Notes: generated by a model from the letters alone, not told the origin. A stretch of 45,217 bases of DNA from an uncultured Anaeroplasma sp. (GCA_945919465.1 CAMEJG010000012.1:1-45217); one strand, 5' to 3'. Counted from the stretch's first letter, positions 8,032-17,488 are shown. Program-made: numbers and translations.

Positions 8032-9099
8032 AATAATTTTAAATTTTTTATTTTTTTAATCTATAATTCCTATAAAAATAAATATATAAATCATACTCTT
8101 TTATTCATTTTATTATTTATTTTTTTGATATAAAATCTTGTTTTTAAAACTAAATAATCTTTAAAATCAATTCCTATATTTTTCTTTTCTTTTTCGACTG
8201 ATTTCTATTCAGATCTAATATATCTTTTTCTCTTATAACAGCGCTTCATTTTTCAATACTTTAATTATAAATTTATGTTTATTTAACTGGTTTTTTATAT
8301 TATTTTAAGAAATTATTAAAATTATATAATTTATGAAATTATTTTTCTGTAACAAATATTTTCTTCTATTAAATGATCTCTGATTTTATCTTTTACAATT
8401 ATTTATTGTTCATTTAATCAAATTAAGCTATTATATCCTTTAAAGTCATTAAAATGCGTAATTTTTACACTGTTTTTTAACATGATTAATTTTAAGGCTA
8501 TTTTTAGGCCATTTTTTAAGTTTTTATTTGTTTATATTATAAAATGTATGTATTTAAATATTAAATCAAATTTAAGGGTAAAATTTTGATTCATTTTATG
8601 GATTTACCTTTATCTTTAATATAAATTAGCTAATTATTTTATATTATTAGTCAACTATTGAATATATTTTTCTTCTTTTATAAATAGTTTTAATAACTTT
8701 ATTTATTAATTATCTATAATGTTATTAATGGTTATTAATACTATTTTAGTTTTGAATTTTTTTATTTTAGGTCATTAAATAAAAATTTAATAATTGAATA
8801 GTAATAATTAACTTTTATATTTAAATTATCATTTGGTTTTATACTTCTTTTTAAGATTTATTAACTTTATTTTTGTTGTATTAATAATAATTTTTTAGCT
8901 TATTTTTTTAAATAAACTAATACATGTTTATTCTTTATTTATTGGTCTTTCATTTATCTTAATTATGTTATTTCATTCATAATCTTATTTTAATAATTAT
9001 TTGTTTTAGTATTATTATTTTAAAATCTAGTTATTTAAACTATTTTTGTTTTGAAATATTTTTATTTATTATTTTATAGCCTATTATATATACTATAAA

Positions 9100-9127
9100 A
9101 ATAAAAACCGGATGATCAGTCCGGTTT
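9100..9127 (-). terminator. Rho-independent terminator of the GH95 gene
   Basis: AAACCGGA (9105-9112) pairs with TCCGGTTT (9120-9127) around a 7-base loop. On the minus strand it runs into TTTTTATTTTT. Confidence 0.9.
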
Positions 9128-11282
9128 AAAAATGTATTATTTTTTCATTCTCTAATATAAATTTATTGATGCTATTTTTATATTTTAGATTGATTAATTT
9201 TGATTTATTCGAATTATTTTTCAACTCAATATATTTGATTTTATTATTATCCCATTCTAAATTCATAATAATATTTCCCTTCAATAAAAATCCTTTTATT
9301 ATGCCAGACTCAAGACCTTCATCTGGTAGTGCTGGATGGATTTCTATTGTTTTTGAATCATCATTTATTATGAGCTCTGATATAGCTCTTGCAATACCAA
9401 AATTCCCATCTATTTGAAATGGAGGATGAAGATCCAATCCAGTTTTTGATGTGGAATTAGCAATAAATTCGTTAATGCTTTTTAATGCTTCATTTCCCAT
9501 TTTTAATCTTGCAAACATAGCAGTAATCCAAGCCTTAGACCAACCTGTATGGCCACCACCATATTTTAATCTTTTGTTTAATGTAAGAATTGAAGCATTA
9601 ATTAGCTCCTTATTATCTTTTATTTGGTTTGATGGAAAAAGAGCATATAAATGAGAAATATGCCTATGACCTAGTTCATACTCTTGATATTCTTGATTCC
9701 ATTCCATAATTCTTCCATCACTTCCAATTTTAATTTTAGGAAGCTTTTCTAATATTAATTGATATCTTAAATTTTCTTTATTTTTAATTTTTAATTCTTT
9801 ATTGATATTTATTGCGGCGATAAATAAATCTCTTAAAATTTGACTATCCATTTGAGCTCCATTAGATAAATTATATACTTTATTATCTTTAATATAACTA
9901 TTTTCTGGAGATAATGATGGAGATATTATTAATTCATGATTTTCATTTTCAATTAAAATATTTTCAAAGAATAAACAAGCATCATTTATTATGTACTCAT
10001 ATTCTTTTAGAAATTCTAAATCAAGTGTATATTCATAATATTCATAGATCAATAATGACAACCAAGCACCACCTAACATCCATAGGGTTGCTGGCATATA
10101 TTTATCCTGTGGGGCTACATCACCATAAATATCACTATTATGAAAGGCTAAAAAGCCCTCAACACCAAACATCTCTTTAGCTAATATAGTACCATTTTTA
10201 TGAATTCTTTTTAATAGATCAAAATATGGAATACTACATTCAGCTAAATTAGATTTAAAGACATTCCAATAATTCATCTCTAAATTGATATTAATTGTAT
10301 ATTTTGAATCCCATTTTGGAAAAATATCTTGATTCCATATTCCTTGAAGATTTAATGGTTGTGAATTTATTCTACTTCCTGAGATCATTAAATATCTAGA
10401 AAAATTATATAGATAGTTAATTTCATTATTATTAGTTTTAAATATTTGACGATTAAATAAAGAACTATAATCAGAAATATGTTTTTCTAATATAGTATTA
10501 TAGTCTAGATTTGTTAATTTGTCTCTACACCATTCATATATATCCTTATTATAAAATGTAGTTCTTAAAACTAAATATATGGTTGAATTTGAGGAATTTG
10601 AAATTATTATATTATCACCGATAATATTCATTTGTCCATCTGTTTTTACATTCGTTCTAATTAATAATGTATCATCATTATTGTATTTATAGGATAGAAT
10701 TAAATCATTATTTTCTATTTCAATGCTATCAAATATTTTTTCTCTATCTAATTCAATAGAAAAATTAATGGGATAATCTGATTTAATATTTATAACTATT
10801 AAATTGTTGGGATGAGATGCAAAATAGGTTCTTTCTATGTGATTATTATCATCTAGTACATAATTTACCTTTACTAATCCATTATCTAAATCTAATATTC
10901 TTTGGTATTCTTTATAATTTTGATTATAAAAGTTTATCCTTAATTCTCCTGCAACAGTATAAATACATTCGCCTTTAGGTGAAGAAAATAAAAATTTAGC
11001 TAATTCATGGGCCTCATCAAGCTTATCTTCTTGCATTAGTTTTTGTAAAATTGGATAATATTTTATGAAATCCTTATTATATCTTTTTCTATTTTTATTT
11101 CCTAACCATAGGCTATCCTCATTTAAGATTAGCTTTTCTTTAGTAGGATGTCCATATACCATAGCGCCCATTGTACCATTTCCAATGGGTAATGCATCAT
11201 TAAATGATTCTTTGTTATTTTTATTTGTATCAGCGTAAAAATCAAAATAATATTTATTATCTATATTTGTTAATTTATCCAT
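9126..11282 (-). CDS. Glycoside hydrolase family 95 alpha-L-fucosidase/galactosidase
   Basis: This 718-residue protein matches GH95 along its length: 'LPIGNGTMGAMVYG' (31-44) and 'NEDSLWLG' at the N-terminal beta-sandwich domain, 'NLQGIWNQD' and 'NINLEMNYW' (331-339) at the start of the (alpha/alpha)6 barrel, then 'ELGHRHISHLYALFP', 'GGGHTGWSKAW' and 'FQIDGNFG'. The Asn-Ile-Asn pair and the Asp of the last motif correspond to catalytic residues of the Bifidobacterium enzyme AfcA. The 'IMEW' Glu is in the expected place for the general acid. The family inverts alpha-1,2-linked fucose or galactose from host glycans and plant xyloglucan. There is no signal peptide, so it should act on imported oligosaccharides in the cytoplasm. 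It is a single gene with GAGGT before its ATG and its own terminator; no sugar transporter is adjacent. Confidence 0.9.
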   Translation of the reverse strand: MDKLTNIDNKYYFDFYADTNKNNKESFNDALPIGNGTMGAMVYGHPTKEKLILNEDSLWLGNKNRKRYNKDFIKYYPILQKLMQEDKLDEAHELAKFLFSSPKGECIYTVAGELRINFYNQNYKEYQRILDLDNGLVKVNYVLDDNNHIERTYFASHPNNLIVINIKSDYPINFSIELDREKIFDSIEIENNDLILSYKYNNDDTLLIRTNVKTDGQMNIIGDNIIISNSSNSTIYLVLRTTFYNKDIYEWCRDKLTNLDYNTILEKHISDYSSLFNRQIFKTNNNEINYLYNFSRYLMISGSRINSQPLNLQGIWNQDIFPKWDSKYTININLEMNYWNVFKSNLAECSIPYFDLLKRIHKNGTILAKEMFGVEGFLAFHNSDIYGDVAPQDKYMPATLWMLGGAWLSLLIYEYYEYTLDLEFLKEYEYIINDACLFFENILIENENHELIISPSLSPENSYIKDNKVYNLSNGAQMDSQILRDLFIAAININKELKIKNKENLRYQLILEKLPKIKIGSDGRIMEWNQEYQEYELGHRHISHLYALFPSNQIKDNKELINASILTLNKRLKYGGGHTGWSKAWITAMFARLKMGNEALKSINEFIANSTSKTGLDLHPPFQIDGNFGIARAISELIINDDSKTIEIHPALPDEGLESGIIKGFLLKGNIIMNLEWDNNKIKYIELKNNSNKSKLINLKYKNSINKFILENEKIIHF

Positions 11283-11314
11283 AGCATATACCTCATGTTT
11301 ATTATAGCATTATA

Positions 11315-11346
11315 CTTTAAAAAAAATAGTCCTTAGGGACTATTTT
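11315..11346 (-). terminator. Rho-independent terminator of the hemW-xer-deoB-adh operon
   Basis: AAAATAGTCC (11323-11332) pairs perfectly with GGACTATTTT (11337-11346), followed on the minus strand by a long T run. The stem overlaps the stop codon of the dehydrogenase. Confidence 0.9.
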
Positions 11347-12514
11347 AATAGGCTTTATTTAATATTTCTAGAGCTTTACTATAATCTATTTCTATGATAT
11401 CCTTTAAGGTTCTTTTTCCATGGAACATTGCGTTATCAGCAAGCTTTTCTAAAGATTCTTTTGATACCTTTAATTCTCTTAATGAATTTGGCATACCAAT
11501 ATTTTTAAAGAATTCTTCAAGCTTATCTATTCCTTCTAATATATCACTATCATCTAAAGTATTTGGAATATTAAATACATAATTTGAGAATTTCTTAAAT
11601 CTATTAGGACAACCCTTATAACAGATTCTTGCCCAGCTTGGCCATAATGCAGCAAGTCCAGCTCCATGAGCTATTTCATCATACATACCTGATAATTCAT
11701 GCTCAAGCTGATGAACACTCATAAAAAATGATCTGCCACATGAAGTCAATCCATTATGAGATAAGGAATTAGCCCACATTAATGTTGCTCGGGCATTATA
11801 GTCTCTAGGATTAGCTATTACTATTTTTCCTGCATCATATACTGCTTTAATTAAGCCTAAGGCAATATTATCAGTTAATGGAGTGTCACTACCTAAAGAA
11901 AAATATCTTTCAAGTGTATGCATCATTATATCTGTAATTCCACATGCAGTTTGATATGGAGATACTGTATAGGTTAATTCTGGGTTTAATATTGCAAATA
12001 ATGGTCTATTTTCTTCCGAATTAAAGCCTCTTTTTTCTTTTGTTTCATCATTAGTAATTACACAGGAATTAGACATATCAGATCCTGCAGCACTAATTGT
12101 TAATATTACTCCTACAGGAATATGAGCAGTTGATGTTTTTTCTTTAATTGAAAATAGCCAAGGATTAAAATCAACTAATGCTCCATTAGAAATTGATTTT
12201 GCAGAATCAATTACAGAACCACCTCCAACTGCTAAAATAAAATCGATATTATTTTCTTTACAAAGCTTAACACCCTCTAATACTAAAGATAATTTAGGAT
12301 TTGGTTCTACTCCTCCTAATTCTATAAAATCGATATTATTTTCTTTTAATTTAGAAACTACTAAATCATATAACCCATTTTTCTTTATTGATGATTTACC
12401 ATAATGTAGTAGTACCTTTTTAAAGCCATATTCTTTAATTATTGTTCCAATCTTTTCTTCTTCTTTTTTTCCAAAATAAACCTTAGTTGGAGTATTATAT
12501 ATAAAATTATTCAT
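11345..12514 (-). CDS. Iron-containing alcohol dehydrogenase (BdhA/YqhD type)
   Basis: This 389-residue protein is a group III alcohol dehydrogenase. The dinucleotide motif is 'GGGSVIDSAKSI' (about 96-107). The metal ligands fit 'GITDIMMHTLE' (Asp and His), 'VHQLEHELSG' and 'EIAHGAGLA'. Similar enzymes (BdhA, YqhD) reduce butanal or other aldehydes with NADPH and serve fermentation or aldehyde detoxification in the cytoplasm. It is the last gene of the hemW operon and overlaps the end of deoB by 8 bases. Since deoB and DeoC-type reactions release acetaldehyde, aldehyde clearance would make sense, but that link is inference. Confidence 0.88.
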   Translation of the reverse strand: MNNFIYNTPTKVYFGKKEEEKIGTIIKEYGFKKVLLHYGKSSIKKNGLYDLVVSKLKENNIDFIELGGVEPNPKLSLVLEGVKLCKENNIDFILAVGGGSVIDSAKSISNGALVDFNPWLFSIKEKTSTAHIPVGVILTISAAGSDMSNSCVITNDETKEKRGFNSEENRPLFAILNPELTYTVSPYQTACGITDIMMHTLERYFSLGSDTPLTDNIALGLIKAVYDAGKIVIANPRDYNARATLMWANSLSHNGLTSCGRSFFMSVHQLEHELSGMYDEIAHGAGLAALWPSWARICYKGCPNRFKKFSNYVFNIPNTLDDSDILEGIDKLEEFFKNIGMPNSLRELKVSKESLEKLADNAMFHGKRTLKDIIEIDYSKALEILNKAY

Positions 12515-13688
12515 AAGAAATCTCCTTTAGAAATGATTTTCCAATTTTAGGTTGAGTAACATTAAACATTTCAGCAATGGTAGCCCCAATATCTGCAAAT
12601 GTATTTCTTATTCCTAAATTAGTTGGCTTTGAATTTTTAGAATAAACTAAAAGTGGTACATATTCTCTAGTGTGATCTGTGCCTCTCCATGTAGGGTCAT
12701 TTCCATGGTCTGCAGTAATAATTAATAAATCATCATCTTTTAAATAATTTAATAGTTCTTTAAGCTTTAAATCAAATTCCTCTAATGCCTTCTTATAGCC
12801 AATTGGGTCTCTTCTATGACCATATAATGCATCAAAATCAACCAAATTAACGAAGCATAATCCATTAAAATCAGTTTTAGCTATATCAATTGTAATATCC
12901 ATACCATTATCATTAGATACACTCTTATAGGCTTTAGTAATACCTTTAGTATTAAAAATATCATTTATTTTACCAACACTAATGACATCATAATTATTAT
13001 TTTTTAAAGAATCTAATACAGTGACATCAGTAGGACTTAATGCATAATCATGACGATTAGGAGTTCTTATAAAACTATTTTTATCCTCACCTATAAATGG
13101 TCTTGAGATAACTCTACCTACTAAATATTTTTCATCCATACATATTTCTCTTGCGATTTTTGATACTCTATATAATTCTTCTAACCCAAAATATTTCTCA
13201 TGTGCTGCAATTTGAAGTACACTATCACTTGAAGTATAAACGATCATCGCCCCAGTTTTGATATGCTCTTCACCTAATACCTTTAATATTTCAGTTCCAG
13301 ATGCCGCATAGTTACCGATTATTTTATGTCCAGTTTCCTTTTCAAGCTTTTCAATTAGCTCACTAGGAAATCCTGTATCAGTGAAGGTTAAAAATGGCTT
13401 TTTAGTTTCAATTCCCATAAATTCCCAATGTCCAGTCATAGTATCTTTTCCATTAGATAATTCATCCATTTTTCCATAGCTAGCTATAGTATCATTATTT
13501 TTATTTACTCCTAAAATATCAGTTAAATTACCAATACCCATTTTTTCTAAGGTATCAAGCTTTATTCCATTTGTACTTGCTGCAATATGACTTAAGGTAT
13601 TCGCACCCTCATCATTATATTTATATGATAATGGGGCACTACCACATCCAACAGAATCCATTACAATAATAAATGCTCTTTTATTCAT
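12507..13688 (-). CDS. deoB: Phosphopentomutase
   Basis: About 393 residues. Alkaline-phosphatase-superfamily metal motifs are clear: 'IVMDSVGCG' near the N-terminus, 'YTSSDSVLQIAAHE', and 'LIITADHGNDPTWRGTDHTREYVPLL' region near the C-terminus with its Asp and His metal ligands. The enzyme interconverts ribose (or deoxyribose) 1- and 5-phosphates, linking nucleoside phosphorylase to DeoC aldolase; both partners are encoded at 39.8-41.1 kb. ATG 13688 is chosen, with AGGAGG 9 bases upstream; an in-frame TTG one codon earlier has 6-base spacing and is a possible alternative. It overlaps the xer gene by 8 bases and the dehydrogenase gene by 8 bases, suggesting translational coupling. Confidence 0.95.
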   Translation of the reverse strand: MNKRAFIIVMDSVGCGSAPLSYKYNDEGANTLSHIAASTNGIKLDTLEKMGIGNLTDILGVNKNNDTIASYGKMDELSNGKDTMTGHWEFMGIETKKPFLTFTDTGFPSELIEKLEKETGHKIIGNYAASGTEILKVLGEEHIKTGAMIVYTSSDSVLQIAAHEKYFGLEELYRVSKIAREICMDEKYLVGRVISRPFIGEDKNSFIRTPNRHDYALSPTDVTVLDSLKNNNYDVISVGKINDIFNTKGITKAYKSVSNDNGMDITIDIAKTDFNGLCFVNLVDFDALYGHRRDPIGYKKALEEFDLKLKELLNYLKDDDLLIITADHGNDPTWRGTDHTREYVPLLVYSKNSKPTNLGIRNTFADIGATIAEMFNVTQPKIGKSFLKEISYE

Positions 13689-14631
13689 CAAAGTCTTCCT
13701 CCTTTTTATTTTTTAAAGCTAAAGGATGAGTATTATCATATAACTCAGTTAATCTAGATTTATCAATATGAGTATAAATTTGAGTTGTAGATATATCCTC
13801 ATGTCCTAATAATTCTTGAACTACTCTTAAATCAGTTCCACCCTCAAGTAAGTGAGTTGCAAAGCTATGTCTAATAGTGTGAGGAGATATTTCCTTTTCT
13901 ATATTACATTCCTTAGCTAAATTCTTAATATATTTAAAGAAATATTGTCTAGACATTTCACTACCCTTATAATTAAAAAATAATAAATTACTATTTATTC
14001 CCTTTGATAATTCTCCTCTAGCCTTTTCAATGTATTTACGTAATGAAATAACAGCCATTTCACCAATAGGTACTAATCTTTCTTTATTACCTTTACCAAT
14101 AATAGTTAAGTATTTTTCTCTTAAATGAACATCACTTATTTTTAAGCTTAATAATTCAGATATTCTTAATCCTGAAGCATATAGTGTTTCTACCATAGCC
14201 TTATTTCTTATGCCAATACTAGTATCAACATCAATACTATCAAGCATTTTATTTATTTCTTCGATACTTAATACTACTGGTAGCTTTTTATCTATTTTTT
14301 GAGTTTCAACATATAAAGCAGGATCTTCTTTTGTAATATCTTCTTTTTTTAAATATTTATGAAAATCCTTTATAGCTATTAATTTTCTAGAAATAGTTCT
14401 TTTTGATAACTCTTTTCTTTTTAATGAATCAATATAACTAATAATATCTTCTCTTTCAATATCTATAACATCATTAATCTTTCTATAGGTATTTAAATAT
14501 TTTGCATATTGTTCTAAATCACTAATATAAGCTGAAATAGTATTATCACTTAATCTCAAATCATCACTTAAGTGATATTTAAAATCAGATATTTCATAAA
14601 ATATTACTTCATCTTCCTTTTTCTTTTTCAT
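13681..14631 (-). CDS. xerD: Tyrosine recombinase XerC/XerD
   Basis: This 316-residue protein has an N-terminal SAM-like DNA-binding domain (about 12-95) and a catalytic domain (about 115-300). The six catalytic residues are present: R156 (ASGLRISEL), K180 (GKGNKERLVPI), H251 and R254 (HTIRHSFATH), H277 (LLGHEDIS) and Y286 (IYTHI). XerC/D resolve chromosome dimers at dif during division, driven by FtsK. A dif-like site lies at 7526-7553, so this is a good candidate for one of its recombinases. Whether it is the C or D paralogue, or the only one, cannot be decided here. Its ATG overlaps the hemW stop (ATGA). Confidence 0.9.
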   Translation of the reverse strand: MKKKKEDEVIFYEISDFKYHLSDDLRLSDNTISAYISDLEQYAKYLNTYRKINDVIDIEREDIISYIDSLKRKELSKRTISRKLIAIKDFHKYLKKEDITKEDPALYVETQKIDKKLPVVLSIEEINKMLDSIDVDTSIGIRNKAMVETLYASGLRISELLSLKISDVHLREKYLTIIGKGNKERLVPIGEMAVISLRKYIEKARGELSKGINSNLLFFNYKGSEMSRQYFFKYIKNLAKECNIEKEISPHTIRHSFATHLLEGGTDLRVVQELLGHEDISTTQIYTHIDKSRLTELYDNTHPLALKNKKEEDFDE

Positions 14632-15719
14632 ACAAACTCCTCAAAAATAATATTAGATAATAATATTTTATCATCATTTATTTTCAAATAATCACCATCA
14701 ATAATTAAAAAATTATTATTAATCCATTTATTTAAATTAAATTTAATTATAGGATTTTCATTATATTCTAATTGATATTTTTTAATATTGACACCTTGTC
14801 TTTTTCTTAATCCTAGCATAAAGATTTCTTTTTTTCTTTCCTCTAAGGATATATCAATTATATCTTCTACTTTATATTCTAAATACTTCTTTAATGATTT
14901 ATAATTAGTAATTCTTTGATTATTAATGAAGCTTGAAGCACCCATTCCAGCTCCAATATATTCTTCTTCATTCCAATATAATAAATTATGAATTGATTCA
15001 TAATTAGGTAATGAAAAATTAGATATTTCATATTGAATAAAATTAGTATTCTTTAATCTATTTCTAATTAATTCATACATATCAGCAATTAAATCTTCAT
15101 CTAATTCATTTATAATTTTATTATTAATTTGATAATACAATAAGGTCTTTTCTTCAAGAATTAAAGAATAATAAGATAAATGTGTTATTGGTAAGGATAA
15201 TATAAAATCCAAATCATTATTAACATCATCTATAGTTTCATTTGGAAATCCAAATATTAAATCTATATTTATATTATTAATATTATTATCTTTTAATAAA
15301 TATATCTTTTCTTTAACCATATTTTTAGTATGATGTCTATTAATTTGTTTTATTATATTATCATTAATTGTTTCAACACCCAAGCTTACTCTATTTATAT
15401 TATATTTATTAAATAAATCAATTTGTGATTGTGTTAAAAGCTCTGGATTACATTCAATAGTATTTTCTAAAGAATAAGATAAGATATCATTAATTGATAA
15501 TAATAGTTTTTCTAATAATTCATTATTTATAGAATTAGGAGTACCTCCTCCAATATATACACTTGTTATATTATGTAATAATTCTCTTTTAGTTTTAATT
15601 TCTTCTATTAATTTATTAATATATAATTCTTTATTCTTTTCATTTGCGACCATCTTAGGAAAGTCACAATAGCTACATATTGAATTACAAAAAGGAATAT
15701 GTATATATAAGCCCTTCAT
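14628..15719 (-). CDS. hemW: Radical SAM heme chaperone HemW-like protein
   Basis: This 363-residue protein starts with the radical SAM cluster motif C11-x3-C15-x2-C18 followed by Asp-Phe (YIHIPFCNSICSYCDF). It continues with 'YIGGGTPNSI', 'ECNPE', 'SLGVET' and 'DLIFGFPNET', in HemW order, and 'YWNEEEYIGAGMGASSF' later. These proteins were long called oxygen-independent coproporphyrinogen oxidase. HemW lacks that activity and delivers heme to apoproteins such as those of the respiratory chain. No other heme gene is in the window. It is the first gene of an operon that continues through xer, deoB and the dehydrogenase. GGTGA precedes the ATG. Confidence 0.9.
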   Translation of the reverse strand: MKGLYIHIPFCNSICSYCDFPKMVANEKNKELYINKLIEEIKTKRELLHNITSVYIGGGTPNSINNELLEKLLLSINDILSYSLENTIECNPELLTQSQIDLFNKYNINRVSLGVETINDNIIKQINRHHTKNMVKEKIYLLKDNNINNINIDLIFGFPNETIDDVNNDLDFILSLPITHLSYYSLILEEKTLLYYQINNKIINELDEDLIADMYELIRNRLKNTNFIQYEISNFSLPNYESIHNLLYWNEEEYIGAGMGASSFINNQRITNYKSLKKYLEYKVEDIIDISLEERKKEIFMLGLRKRQGVNIKKYQLEYNENPIIKFNLNKWINNNFLIIDGDYLKINDDKILLSNIIFEEFV

Positions 15720-15745
15720 ATTATCACCTAAAAATATCTAAAATT

Positions 15746-15774
15746 ATTATATAATAATAGTAATAATAATTCAA
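15746..15774 (-). promoter_or_regulatory. Promoter of the hemW-xer-deoB-adh operon
   Basis: On the minus strand, TTGAAT (15774-15769), 17 bases, TATAAT (15751-15746), about 30 bases before hemW. Confidence 0.6.
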
Positions 15775-15779
15775 CAAAG

Positions 15780-15810
15780 TTAAAAAAATGATACTATATC
15801 TAGTACCATT
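15780..15810 (-). terminator. Rho-independent terminator of the thiamine operon
   Basis: AATGATACT (15787-15795) pairs with AGTACCATT (15802-15810), with one wobble pair, followed on the minus strand by seven T. Confidence 0.75.
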
Positions 15811-15821
15811 TATATAATAAT

Positions 15822-16238
15822 TTATTTATTTTTATTTTTAAAATAATATATAATACATCCAATTAAACCTACTAATGATACAGTTCCAATATATAAATAA
15901 TATTGGTACTCTAAATAATCAAAAGAAGATTTTGTTAATGCCTTAAAAAATACTGAATAGGGATAGCTAGCCCCAATAGCTAATACAATGGAAACAACTA
16001 TAAAGCTATAATCCTTATATTCCTTATTTTTTAATATTGACATTAATTCATACATACCTAATATGAAAATAACAACAAATATAATAAACATTACAAAATA
16101 ATTATAATTAAAAGTATAATCAATACCCCATTCACCATAATCTTCTTTCTTATAGCTCATAAAATATAAAATTAATGAAACTACAATTCCTATAAATGAT
16201 AAAGAGGTTAATAATATAGCACGAATCTTATTTTTCAT
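15822..16238 (-). CDS. Small four-helix membrane protein at the end of the thiamine operon
   Basis: The family was not recognised. The 138-residue protein has four hydrophobic segments (about 8-26, 46-67, 78-98 and 112-132) separated by short charged loops and ends in KNKNK. It overlaps thiT by 11 bases and precedes the operon terminator, so it is made together with the thiamine uptake and salvage proteins under the TPP riboswitch. It could aid ThiT or transport another thiamine-related compound; nothing in the sequence proves either. Confidence 0.7.
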   Translation of the reverse strand: MKNKIRAILLTSLSFIGIVVSLILYFMSYKKEDYGEWGIDYTFNYNYFVMFIIFVVIFILGMYELMSILKNKEYKDYSFIVVSIVLAIGASYPYSVFFKALTKSSFDYLEYQYYLYIGTVSLVGLIGCIIYYFKNKNK

Positions 16239-16842
16239 TTGAAATCTCCTTTAATTCTGGTTCTATTAATTGAGGTGCTCTTTTATAAATTAATAATATA
16301 ATTATTAAACAAATAGGTAATGTTAAAATAGTATAAGAACCATTATATAATAATGAATATACGGCACCAGCAGGAACATTCCAACCTTCAGCAGGTGTTG
16401 GCCAGAATAATACTCCTGATAGGAAGTATGCCACAAATTGAGCTAATATAGCGCAAACAGTACCAACTAGTAAATAAATATTTTTTTCTTTTACTGTTTT
16501 AGCATTTTTAAATGGCTTATAAAAGATTCCTGCAACTGCAAGTAAAGGCATAGCTAAAACATAATCTAATAATATTTGAAGCATTACCTTATACCAAACA
16601 TCTGCAATAGAATAAATACCACCAGCAAAATTTATTATCATTACAATTAATGAACAAATTAAACCAGGAATAAATCCTCTTCTATAGCATAATACAATAA
16701 TTGGAATTATTGAAAATGCAATACTACCTCCATTAACCCAAATGCCACTAAATATTGCTTTTTGAATTAAATGAAGTACAAATGAAATTGCAGCTAAAAT
16801 TGCAATCTCAGCTAAAACTCTAACATCTATTATTTTTTTCAT
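16228..16842 (-). CDS. thiT: Energy-coupling factor thiamine transporter S component
   Basis: About 204 residues with six membrane helices. The N-terminal 'LAEIAILAAISFVLHLI' resembles the S-component interaction helix. 'GIWVNGGSIAFSIIPI' and the later 'SGVLFWPTPAEGW' with 'YNGSYT' match the ThiT thiamine-binding pattern, where aromatic side chains stack on the vitamin. ThiT binds thiamine in the membrane and works with the shared ECF module (EcfA, EcfA', EcfT), not encoded here. ATG 16842 is chosen because GAGG lies 6 bases upstream; an in-frame GTG at 16854 has no such site. It starts 1 base after the tenA stop. Confidence 0.9.
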   Translation of the reverse strand: MKKIIDVRVLAEIAILAAISFVLHLIQKAIFSGIWVNGGSIAFSIIPIIVLCYRRGFIPGLICSLIVMIINFAGGIYSIADVWYKVMLQILLDYVLAMPLLAVAGIFYKPFKNAKTVKEKNIYLLVGTVCAILAQFVAYFLSGVLFWPTPAEGWNVPAGAVYSLLYNGSYTILTLPICLIIILLIYKRAPQLIEPELKEISNEK

Positions 16843-16843
16843 A

Positions 16844-17488
16844 TTATTCCTCACACATTCTCCAAAAATCTATTTCAAGTAAACTAGATTTATGGAATAT
16901 ATTAATATATTTTATTTTTTCTTCATCTTTTACATTTTGATATAGCTTATTAGCAAAATCTATCCAGTTTTGACAAGATTTAGTATATCTATCAGATAAA
17001 TATTCATTGACTAAATCCTCATAATTATTAGATATTTTTTTATAATTAGCTTTTATTTTATTAAATATATATTGATAGCTTAAAACACAAGGTAATACTG
17101 CAGCAGTTATTTCCTTTATATCACCATTAATAGCATATTCTAATAAATGATTTACATAATCTATTGTTATTTTATCAGGTTTAAATCCTAAAGGATAATT
17201 GGGATCAAATTGAGTATTAATAGCATATTTTTCTCTAATATTTACTTCACTATTATTAACAAATGAAAGCATTGAATAATAAAATCTCATTTCTTCAAAA
17301 TCATTTGCTTTAGCTATTGCATAAGCAAATACCTTTGCATAATAAAATAAATAAATAGTATCTTCAACAATATATTTCATAAAGCTTTTATGAGATAGAT
17401 TACCTTGATATAAGTCTATAACAACCTTTAAATTTGAAGCCTCATCCCATAAGGGAATAGAATCCTTAATCATATCATCAACAAGCAT
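16844..17488 (-). CDS. tenA: TenA family aminopyrimidine aminohydrolase (thiaminase II)
   Basis: This 214-residue all-helical protein has the TenA catalytic Cys in 'VLPCVLSYQY' (C134), and the C-terminal 'SSLLEIDFWRM' supplies the conserved Glu and Trp. TenA hydrolyses 4-amino-5-aminomethyl-2-methylpyrimidine, a thiamine breakdown product, to HMP, which ThiD then phosphorylates. Four bases separate it from thiD. Its place in a salvage-only operon fits recovery of degraded thiamine from the environment rather than new synthesis. Confidence 0.9.
   Translation of the reverse strand: MLVDDMIKDSIPLWDEASNLKVVIDLYQGNLSHKSFMKYIVEDTIYLFYYAKVFAYAIAKANDFEEMRFYYSMLSFVNNSEVNIREKYAINTQFDPNYPLGFKPDKITIDYVNHLLEYAINGDIKEITAAVLPCVLSYQYIFNKIKANYKKISNNYEDLVNEYLSDRYTKSCQNWIDFANKLYQNVKDEEKIKYINIFHKSSLLEIDFWRMCEE

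Larger units (their letters stand above)
6469..9099. other. 2.6-kb gene-free region: probable replication terminus
   Basis: No gene can be supported on either strand. From about 6500 to 7600 the + strand is strongly A-rich with runs such as AAATAAAAGAAAT. From about 7640 to 9090 it is T-rich, a mirror of the left half. Genes to the left mostly point right and genes to the right almost all point left, so this is where opposed strand biases meet. A dif-like site lies at the turnover (7526-7553). Local repeats are listed separately. Confidence 0.65.
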
